Origin: Branchiostoma floridae
Taxonomy: Eukaryota; Chordata; Leptocardii; Amphioxiformes; Branchiostomatidae
Reading direction: 5' to 3'
Length of the DNA: 64,000 bases
Assembly: GCF_000003815.2 (NCBI RefSeq)
Contig: NC_049980.1
Location: 9,507,695-9,571,694 of the forward strand
Each line of letters starts with the position of its first letter. Within the stretch, counting starts at the first letter, position 1. This document shows, one piece after another, positions 44,525-56,500 of this stretch. The notes beneath the pieces are model-generated. The model was not told where the DNA came from. It worked only from the letters and a program-made list of their open reading frames with translations, and did no database searches. The translations under genes and the position numbers were made by a program.

Positions 44525-47500
44525 GTTAGTTTTTTTCCACAATAGACATTTCATGCAATTTCCTTTCTAAGGTTATTACCTTCACCAAGAAGGTTATATT
44601 TTCGGTTAAGACATGATGTTGTGTCTCTACATATCAGGTCAACAGCATATAACTAGAGTAGCTGTGGATGGACTTTCATGATATTTGGTATTTGAGTAGC
44701 GATTACAGAAACGAAGGTCCTGTTCGAAAACGGTTCACCCGGCACTTTCCGTCGGCACTTTCTGGCGGGGCGAGTGTGTGTGTGTTTTGGTACTTTAATA
44801 TGTAGGGGTTGGGAAAAGGAAGAGCATGTTCGATAATGGGCCTCATAGCGGCGAGTTACGGCACTGCAGCATAGGTTCAAAATTGGAGTTAAGTGCCAGT
44901 TTCATGATTTTTGACTAGTGGATACGTCTTTGGGCAGGGAGTAAGTCGTGTTAGTTTGGCCCCCTGGCGGCTTTTTTAAACTGCATGGGCTTTTGACTTT
45001 GAAAGGGAATAAGTCAAGAAAGGGTGGACGGATTGTCATGATAGTTGGTGTGTTGATAGTTTGAATGATAAGTTACAAAATCAAGTTACAATTATGTTAG
45101 TCCGTAGCTAATTTGCATAATTAATGAAAAAAGGTTTATAAATCTCCTGCATTACATGATAAGACGGAAACCGTTAATACGTTACGGAGTATGTTACCTA
45201 CGGTCACATGTTGAAGATCTTATTGTTGAGGTCGTAATCACTTAAACTGATAATAAGAGAGATGAAAGTTCGCAAAGTACGACTTTAAAAGAGCTTACAG
45301 ATTGGGCGGTCTCCAGTAACAATGGTAATCTATTCCATACTATTGTAGCCCTGTAACTAAAATACCTTTTCAAGAAGGTCTTCTTGGTTTGTCTGGTATG
45401 AAAGTTGGCTTCTTCTTAATGGCTTGGAAGTGAAGCAAATACTATACTCGTGGTCTCTGTTAGTGTAGCTTACTACCAGTGCATTTACATGTATATGAAG
45501 ACAATTCTTCTGAATGTTGTTCTTGTATAGATAAATTGTGCAGTGTTACCGGTTTTATCATAGTAGTTTCTTCCCGGATCAAAGGTTTTCTTGTTATAGG
45601 TACTTTATTTTCTATTAGTAGTTTATGTCATTTTCTGCTGATTGCTTTAGCACAGTTAATTTTTTCTTAGGGAGGTAGTGGAATCTTCTGTAATTGCAAA
45701 TGTTGCCTTTGTTCATTTTGGTTCGTGTTAAAATCTTGATTCTGTATCCTGTATTGTCATTTGTAATAGCGTTTCCAATGTCTATCAGTCCACCGTCTCT
45801 GCTGTTGGGCTAGCATGCCCCAATGAAATTTCGTCACAGCAGTCGTACGTCTCAGTGCTGTTTCTTCGTGTTTCTCAATTGCAAGGCCGTGTGCATGTTG
45901 ATGAGGTCAAGGACTTCAGAAAAGGGATGCAATTAATCTGTCAATTGATATGATTGCAAGAAAGGGAATAACAGACCACAGCTGGGGTTGCAATGAGGGT
46001 GTGTGTTGTTCAACAGGGTAACATTTGTTACTCTACTCATAACTTGCTGAAGGAAGAGTTGTTCAGGTGGGGCTAGTTTATTTCCTTTAGGCGAGGCTAG
46101 TTAATTTCTTATTGCTGGTGGGTCTATTTAGGTGGGGACAGTCCATTTCTTCTTGCAGGATGAAGTGTTCATGTTGGGACAGGCCAATTCTAACTGCCCC
46201 ACCTCCTTGTCGCACCCATCTAACTACAAGGGCAATATATGTTCACACCTGCCTTTGACATTACCTAGCTACAGTTTCACCTTTTTTAGGTGGCTTCGAG
46301 TTGTTTTCGGTATTTGTCGAGTTGTTTTCGGTTGTTTTCGGTATATTTCAAGTTGTTTTCGGTTGTTTTCGGTATTTAGTGAGACCGGTTTCACCTGACA
46401 TAACTTACACTAAAAAGCGAACCTGTGTGTAGGTGTGTGCACATACCTATCTCTAGTCAATGAATGTTTTCCTTTCAGCAACGTGTACTGCTACATCTGT
46501 GACGTTCGACCTATATGTCATAGTCCCCAGTGTCATATTTGAATATTTACTGTATTTAGCGAATTTGTTACCTTGTTTCCTCGTTTCGATATAAGGTCAT
46601 GATGATTTGCTAAGATGGATTACATCAGCGCGCGCATTAATTTCCTACCGCTTCCGACAAAAGATTTTTAGCCTTGCTGTTAATCGTAGCTGCAAAATAC
46701 TAATGAGCAAATATATGCCATAGATGACAAACAAAATATTGGAAACGTATACTAATGCTAATATCAATTCCAAGGTCAAATGGCAGATATGAAGAATCTA
46801 CTGTTCGATATACCATACTCTTCGTGTCAGTTGTTCAACCTTCCTGACCATATGGATTTCATAATGAAGCCAATTTCGTTTTACCAAACGTTTTATTCGC
46901 ATGCTCGCGTCAGTTTTGGGGTTCCCGGAGGATGTCATCCGTACAATCAAATCAACACGGCCTAACTTATGGTTAACCGTTCTGTGTCCTCACTCCAGGT
47001 GTGTGGATGAGACGGGATCCGTCATGGGTTGTGGAATCCTCAGGGTACCCATGGGTCGACAATGGAGTGTCATATGATGCCGGAAAAGTCTTCGATGGAG
47101 ACTTTGATACATGGTGGAATCCCCAGGGTATGCCCCGTTACTACAACAACTGGAACTTCGTACTTGACTTCGCAGGGCCCACAACTCTGACCCGCATTGC
47201 AGTGAGGGTGCATAACGTTCACAACTTCACGTTGCAAATGTCGCAGGTTGGGAGTCCGTATGACTGGCAGGATGTCAAGTCTTTCTACAAAGGAGATTCG
47301 AGCTACTCACGCACCGAATTTGACGGTTTCCAGGGAACAGCGCGGTATTGGAGGTTTGTGGTCACTCGGGCTACTGATGGCTGGCAGCCATTAATCCGAG
47401 AACTGGAGCTCTACGGAATCCCATTCGGTAGAGAAGAATATCATTTTATTTTGCTTTTCAGTCATTGTCATTATGAAGTAAAAAAAAGGGATGAAATTAT

Positions 47501-50500
47501 TTCATAGCATCATCTTTAAGAGTATTCAAGTAATTCCAAATTGCTTAGAATATGTAACGTTAAATTTGTAACTTGCCCCCTTATATATAAACAATGGATC
47601 GAAAACAAATAATTTGTAATTTTTGGCTATCATTATATACTCGGAGGTATTTTTCTCAACAGTGGGATAGGTATGACTGAATGACCTCTGAGATGCACTA
47701 GCTAATGATCGCCACATTTATTGTATGATGCACCTAGCCTACAATAAGTGGGAAGCACACTGGGCCGCGCCTTTTCGCGACTGTTTGAGAAATACATTTT
47801 CCAACAGCCACAAATTGGTAGTTCAGAATGACGATTTATATTTTCAAATGCACGCGAACTATTCGCCAACAGGCGTGATCATTGGAAATCTCTTCATCAG
47901 AAATCTTAATTATTGTACGTTGGCTAGCTTTTGATTCAGTGGCAACTCTGCGATTTCCAGCAATCTTGTATCTAATTTGGGGCCGAGACTGAGAATGTGA
48001 CATTCAAGGCTCGGCCCTTCTGTTTGCAAAGGTTACGTATTTCACTCGTATGTCACAGGTCCGTGTGACCGCAAAGAGAAATTGGCGAAAAATTAGCAAA
48101 GATGCCGCAATCTGTCGTCGCCAGCATACGCGGCTCAGTGAAATACCAGATATAGCGAACTTCGTAAATCTCAGGATAATAGACTGGCCTATTAACATAT
48201 ACTGTACCAACAGATCAACACCTCAAACTTGCCTAGAGATGTACCGGGGAAGCCATGGCTACACATTATAAGCAATCAAAGTGACCTGGGATTACTTCGA
48301 GACGAAAATTGCTAGTATGTAATTTCGGTTTAATGTTCCTGCAGATGTCGACGAATGTGCAAATGGCACGGACAACTGTCACGAACAAGCCACCTGCACT
48401 AACACTATTGACTGGTTCACCTGTACATGTAACGCTCTCGACGGTTATTTCGGGGATGGAGTCACCTGTACTGGTAAGAACATAGAAGTTGGTTGTACAC
48501 CAGCAAAATATTATATTGTTGCAGTGAAAGCATTTCTGACATTCAGTCCCATTTTACAAGTTACACAAAATTGCTTAGGCTCGCTAGTTAACAACAAATA
48601 TCATTTTCTAAGAAGTATCCCAATTTAACAGAATGCCCCGCCGGTTACACTCGACACGGGAATTCGTGCTTTAAGGCCTTCAGTGAAAGAAAAACCTACG
48701 ACGATGCCAGACAGGTATGTGCAGACGACGGAGGGCTTCTGGCCATGCCGAAAGACAGCGACGTAGACAACTTCTTGGTGAATACACTGAGGAATCCAAA
48801 TGCACATCACTGGATCGGCCTGAACGACCAGAACAGCGAGCGTATGTGGATGTGGGAAGACGGAACTCCACACAACACAACTGGTGACTACAACCGCTGG
48901 CATCCTGTTGAACCCGACCATAGGGGCCATGACGAAGATTGTGTCTTCTACCACTATGGGGAAGCTGCTGTATGGAGCGACCAGTCCTGTGGAAGAACAG
49001 AAGCGTTCATCTGCCAAGTGGACCGCGATGTGGTGAATCCAGGTACGGCAAACGACATTCGGGAACTAGTTTTCTTCAACTATTGGTCCCTTTTCTTTCT
49101 TTCACTATTACTTTTCTTAGATTGTGTGGCATAAACTTTACATCATAAGTGGTGTTAGATATCATCGATACACGTAACTCTAGTTGTATTTTCCCTGCTC
49201 TATATGTTGCCACAGATCACTGCGACCCCAACCCTTGCCAGAACGGTGGAACGTGCACCGAGATTGGTGTTATGTCCTACAGGTGTGATTGCCCGGAAGG
49301 GTGGTCAGGACACAACTGTGAAATTCGTGAGTAGTTCTCTTTTCATTCCTTTCTTCTTTCAATTACTGGGGTTCTTCGTGACGTATAGCCTGAACTAAAG
49401 CTATGACTATGCAGGAACAAGGTCCTTACGACGACAAATTGTGTAACACAGACTACATGACGTAATGGTCATTTCATGATAAGAATTCTGCCCTCTTTTG
49501 CTCTCTTCCACATTTTAAAAGCGTTCTATTGGAAACAACCTACTATGATTTCAATTACATAATCCTCATGTTATCTGAAGAAAGGCACTTTACACGACTT
49601 TCCTCACTTTACTCAGGTGGAGTACCTAGCTTCGGCTAGGGCCGTCCCTCGGATAGGACGTAAAATGGAGGTCCCGTGTCTGGGGAGAGCCATACCCCAG
49701 GCACGTTAAAGAACCCCCACACGTGCGATAGTGCGGTGTGCGATGGTGCAAAATCCTTCCGTCTAGAATTGATGATTCTTCACAGATCACCCGGACTCCA
49801 GGAAGAATAGTGACATATCAGTCACTAATGGAGATCTGTATAACAAAACCAAACCAAAAGAGTTCTGTAAGCCGTAAAGGCGTAACATTGTCTAATTCAA
49901 GGCTTATCACAATTTCAACAGATTGTCCCCCAGATTACACTCCATACGCTGGTTCGTGCTTTAAGGTGTTCTGGGAAAAGAAACCCTACGACGAGGCCAG
50001 ACAGTGGTGTGCAGACGACGGCGGGCTTCTGGCTCTGCCAAAGTACAGAGACGTAGACGACTTCTTGGTGAATACTATGCGGAAGACAAATGCGCATTAC
50101 TGGATCGGCCTGAACGATCAGAATACCGAAGGTGTGTGGATGTGGGAGGACGGAACTCCACACGACACAACTGCTAACTACAACCGCTGGCATCCAGGTG
50201 AACCTAACAACGTGAACACGGGTGATGACTGCGCACACTACCACTACGGTGAAGCTGCTGTGTGGACCGACTTGTCGTGCTCTCGTTCGGAATCGTTCAT
50301 CTGCCAACTACTACCAGGTATGTCACGTAACACGTAATATTTTAAAAGGTTTCTATTGAGATCGAATTCATTGCTGTCTCGATCGTTGAAGTCTTTTTGG
50401 TTACGTTGCTTTCACTCTATTCTGTGTTTGCAGTTCCAAACCACTGCGACCCATACCCTTGCCAGAATAGTGGTGTGTGTATCAATGATGGAGATTCCTA

Positions 50501-53500
50501 CGTCTGTGAGTGCGTGGAAGGATTTAGAGGCGCCATTTGTGAAACTGGTAAGTTATTTATTGTTTCAATATGTATCTCGGAATATAGGTAGTTGATCATG
50601 CACGGTAGGACGCTCATATCAATGGCATTAATACTACTAAAACTGGTATTTACCTGGCATTTATATCACTCATAGTTGTGCCCATTTTCCAAAAGCAGCA
50701 AAACCAATTACTGTGAGGTGCTGGCTCGGCCCAAACTGACATACACTTCCACCATGTAGGATCTTCACACAGCCAGTGGAACCCAAGCAATGCCAAGGGC
50801 GGCCGTCAGCGCGAATGGCAATGGGTCTCCATGGATACATGAACCGGTAGACTAGTAATGTTACACTGATGCTTATACAGAACTGACCTGCATGCAGTCT
50901 CCGCTGTCGACTGGGAGCAAGAGCTGCAATGTATTTACAGGATGGCACACAAACTACAAACTCTAGCTAGCAAAGCGACACAGGCTTACTTAGAACTATT
51001 TTTCCTCCCTACCTTTCTCCTTTCCCCAGTGATGACTAGGACGGGTTGTAGGGAAGAAGAGTAAGACGTAGATGTGCCAAAAAGCAGTTACTCAATTGAG
51101 CAACTGGATAGGATTTTGGGAACGGTCAGACGGTATCTTTTTACCTGGATGTCTAACCTTCATCGACGTAAGACGTAGGTGGCTAGTATGTTATCATGGT
51201 TTGTTTCTGCAGATATCAACGAATGTGCAGATGGTACGGATAACTGCCACGAACTAGCAACCTGTGCTAACACAGAGGGAGGGTTCACCTGTACATGTAA
51301 CGACCCTTATCACGGAGACGGAGTGATCAGCTGTGCTCGTAAGAAAATAATTTGGTTGTAAATTATCTGACAACTGCGACGTTAAGTGAAAACCATTCTT
51401 TAAAGTTTCTCTTGACATCGAACCGGGATTTTATCTATCATAATGTTAGAGCTAGGGAATGCATTACTTCCATTGAAGTTCATTGCACATGCAACACAAA
51501 ATTTACATATAAGATGAAAAGAAATGACATTTTCAATGAAGTATCCAACTTTCAACAGATTGTCCTCCAGATTACACTCCATACCGGACTTGGTGCTTTA
51601 GGGAGTACGTGGATAGGAAAAACTACAACCAGGCCAGACAGGTGTGTGCAGGCGACGGCGGGGGTTTGGCCATGCCGAAGGACAGTGACGTAGACAACTT
51701 CTTGATGAATACGAATGGACGTCACTGGGTCGGTCTGAGCGATCAGAATACCCCGGGTGTGTGGATGTGGGAAGACGGAACTCCACATGACACAACTGCT
51801 GACTACAACAGCTGGAATCCTGGAGAACCTACGCAAACGCAAGCCTGCGCAAATGTCGATAGTTCTCAATCTGGATGGAGAAGCGATTGGTGTGGTATGT
51901 CATTGACGTTCGTCTGCCAGATGGAAGGTATGTCACACGATATGCAAAATTCTTATACAGTTCTTTTTTTACATCGAAATGGAGACATACCTCTCGCATT
52001 AGAATGCACTGCCAAGCTTGCTGCGCGCTATGGCCAATTTCAGTTAGCAGCGATAGTGCGTCTAGTGGAAAGGGATTTTAGTGGGACCTTGATAAGATAA
52101 CTAACTAAAGGTTTTCTTTATCAGAAACAGAATTTATCTCACCTTTGTGTTCACTGTTCAAATCATTTTATATTCTGCTATAAATAAAGCTGATTTGGGA
52201 CTGAATCGATTGTCTTTTACTTTTGTTATAAGGATCTAAGTTCAGCTGCGAGCTGCCACTCGGCATGTCACATAGTATACAACATTCATAAAAGTTATTA
52301 ATGACATCGAATTGGCTACTGTCTCTTCAAGTCTTTTAGATCAAGTTTCTTTAATATATTGTTGTGTTTGTAGGCGTACCCTGCGACTCCAACCCTTGCC
52401 AGAACGGTGGAGTGTGCACCAGTAGTGGAACGGGTTCCTACAGCTGTGAGTGTGTAGACGGATGGTATGGACGGAGCTGTGACAATGGTGGGCTATCTAT
52501 TTTTCTTATATTTCAACCTGTATCCCGAAATGCAGCTATTCGATCATGTACGCTAGCTAGCTAGGGCAACCATATCAATGGCATTACTACTGGTAAACAT
52601 TGTATTTCTTGACAGGCATTTCATCACACAATTTGGTTCATCATCCAACAACAACAACGCCATGACGGTTATTATAAGGTGCTTGCTCACCCAACCTGAA
52701 GTACAGCTCTGCCTTTCTGGATCCAAATTCGTGTGCAATCAGTGGAACCGAGCAGTGCAGGCAGCGCGATTGGCAATGTCTCTCCATGATCAGTACTTTT
52801 ACATATCAAATTCTTATACAGGACTCACCTGTGTGCAGTGGCCTCCCATGTCGACTAGGGGGAAAAGCGATCTCATCTCCACAACATGTGTACAGAATAA
52901 CGCACAATCTTATAAACATATCAACAAATCAACATATCAACACATCAAACTACCTACAGACGTATGGGGGAAGCCATGACTCATCATTTTGGACACCGTT
53001 CAAATTTTCATTTTCTTAAAACTAAAAATATATTCTCATTTCAACAGATTGCCCCCCTGATTACACTCGACACGAGGGTGCGTGCTTCAAAGCATATGAC
53101 CAAGGCAACAGCTATTTCGGTGCCAGACAGGTGTGTGCAAACGACGGTGGGCTTTTGGCCATGCCGAAGGACAGTAACGTAGACTACGCCTTGTTGGCTT
53201 TGCTTGATGGAAGCTCCCATTACTGGATCGGTTTGAATGACCTGGAGACGGAGGGTGTGTGGAAGTTTGAAGATGGGACTCCACATGACACTGCAACGAG
53301 CTATGGTCGCTGGGCGGGTGGCTACCCCAACGGAGGCGACAGCGAGGACTGCGTACACTACCATTATGGGGAGCATGCTGATTGGACCGACATGCCCTGC
53401 TCTCGTGGTGAAAAGTTCCTCTGCCAGCTGAGTCTAGGTATGCCATGTAACAATCTTGAATGTTTCGATTACATTAAATTACACTTAAACTTAATACATG

Positions 53501-56500
53501 TATTACAACGCAACAAAATTCTCCAACGAATCGATTCATTGACTGTCCAGCTCAGTTGATTGAATTCTGTTTATAGGCATGGACCTCTGTGCCCCCAGCC
53601 CATGCCAAAATGGCGGAGTGTGCTCCCACGACAATTACACTTACAGCTGTGAGTGTGCAGATGGTTTTAACGGGCGAAACTGCGAAGGACGTAAGTCAGT
53701 TCCTTTCCTTCGTTCATCGTTCTTTACAATTAGTTGTTACCTCGATCCCTTTACGTTCTTTCAGTTAGCTCATGCCGTTATTCGCTCTCTGCCGTTCCCT
53801 TCCCACGTATAAACGTTGGCTCCTGGCAACGTGTGTATCTATTCACGATAATGTCGTTTCTTCATACAAATGTGTACATTTCTGATACAATACGACAATT
53901 TTGCTCGAAAATTCTCCAACATACTTTTAAAGCTATTTTTCTGTTGTTAGAAACGAAGATGTATACGCAGATTGACAGATACCAACCCCACATTTCTATG
54001 TTATGGAGTATCACTTGAAAATGTCTACAGGTTGTCCTTCCGGTTACGTCCCGCATGGTGATACGTGCTTCAAGGCGTACGACGAAGGCAAGACCTACAG
54101 CGAGGCCAGACAGGTGTGTGCAGACGACGGTGGGCTTTTGGCCATGCCGAATGACAGCGACATAGACGATTTCTTGGTGACACTGAGGAACCCAGTTGGA
54201 TGGGGAACGTACTGGATCGGTCTGAACGATATGGCTACGGAGGGCGAGTGGACATGGGAGGATGGAACTCAGCATGACACAACTGCTGACTACAACCGCT
54301 GGAATCCAGGAGAACCAGGGGGCGAGGATTGCGCACGGTACAACAACAAAGTAGTGGCAAACTGGTTTGCCGTCTCGTGCTCTTCTTCTTTGAGGTTCTT
54401 CTGCCAGTTGACAACGGGTATGCCCCTTTGATTCCTGGATGTCTTGACATTTAAGAAAATTATATACTCCGATTATATTCGACATATTAGCTAATAACAT
54501 GTCCGTGACAAAACAATTAATTGAGCTGTGATAAAAGCCTAGGCTATTGTAACCTATTCATGACCATTCATCCCTATTAGTTTCAGTTCTCTCCAACAGT
54601 CTCTGCCCGCATCAAGCGACCAATGCCTGTAGAGATACCGAATCATCAAAGCCTGACAAAAAACACCTCAAAACCTTCAATAACAAGGAATATATCAGTA
54701 CAAATAGATATTGCTGACACAAGCCAGCTGAAGTTTCCCCATATTGTTTCTGCACTGTGTAGCCCCAGACCCCTGCGACCCCGACCCTTGCCAGAACGGT
54801 GGAGTGTGCAACAATACTGGAGATTCCTACACCTGTGAGTGTGTGGATGGGTGGGGAGGACCCAACTGTGAAACTGGTAAGTTACTTTCTATCAGTTGTG
54901 GCTGTTACAAAGTAATGTTATTTGAATTACCTATAATTTCAACACTCTCCTTTGCACTGCCCTCTTCAAACGTCCTCTTGCAATGTATACCCGTGAGAAA
55001 TCGTGTTACTTTTACTATAAAAGTGTAACCTCTATCAACAGTTATCCGCCAGGTATCTAGTTCAGCACCGTTTAGATATACAGGAGTGCATTGCATTGGG
55101 GGACATTTGCATTGGAATTCTCTTCAGATCCATTTATTCAGGGTGACGAATATTTATTTGCCCTGCTGGAATCCTGTAAGTATACAATATACATTATAAT
55201 TGATAATTGTCATATCATTGTATGTATTTCGATCTGTCGCTGTAGATGACGACGAATGTGCAGCTGACACGGACAACTGTCACGAACAAGCCACCTGTAC
55301 TAACACTGATGGCGGATTTGACTGTAACTGTGACGGAGGTTATACCGGCAACGGGGTCACCTGTACTGGTAAGAATATATAAGTTGGTTTATCATCAGTA
55401 AGACGTTATACTTCTTAAGTGCAGACATGGTTTCCTTTAAATTCCATCTTACAACAGAAAGTCTCATATGTTTATTCAGCGCTCGTAATTTGTAGTTACG
55501 GATTGTATCCACAGATGTCGACGAATGTGCAGCTGACACGGACAACTGTCACGAACAAGCCACCTGTACTAACACTGATGGCGGATTTGAATGTAACTGT
55601 GACGGAGGTTATACCGGCAACGGGGTCACCTGTACTGGTAAGAACATTTGGCTGTCCATTGCATTTTAAATCAAACATTACACTGTTAGAACGCATTACT
55701 TCAAGTGAGTTATGTATCACAACACAGAATCTCATATGCTCAATTACATCGTAACGCTGGCAATTTGTGTTGTTTGTATCCATAGATGTCGACGAATGTG
55801 CAGCTAACACGGACAACTGTCACGAACAAGCAACCTGTACTAACACTGATGGCGGATTTGACTGCAACTGTGACGAAGGTTATACCGGCAATGGAGTCAC
55901 ATGCACGGGTATAGAATATCCCTTTACTTTGTCCTTTATCACATGTGACAAGTTACTTACTTTTGTTTGCCTAATGTACACATAGCAAAAACATGCTACA
56001 CACCGAGAGCCACCAATTGCAAATGAGGTTTGAAACTGTTATGTTCCCTACGTTTCTTTCACATGGTCGCTAATATGTTCATACTGAGTGGCTAGAAAGG
56101 CATCCTCTTTGTTGTCCTTACAGGTCTGTCTGACTTCATCTTCACCGATATCGGGATGGACTACATGACCCTGTCCTGGACAGTGCCTGCTGGCCTTAAT
56201 GTCACACGATACCGACTCCGTTACCGTCATGCCGGGGCTTCGTACCGGGATCTGTCTCCCCCACCAGGGCCGGGTGACACCACGGCTACCGTACCCGGAC
56301 TGTGGGCAGACACAGAGTACACCTTCACCCTGACTGCGTTTGGAGGTAACGACGAGGAAATTGGAGAGATCAGTGGGACGGAGACAACAGGTTAGTCGGT
56401 ACAATGGCATGGATTGAGAGATGTTTTGGTCTTTCAACGCCATTGACTGAAGCAAGAAATAGATTGACTGTGCACATGTGTATCCAATGAACTTTATATG

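Noticed and set aside
46782-46965. 61-residue open frame just before the discoidin exon
   Set aside because: No domain similarity, no acceptor or donor in frame with the gene; intronic.
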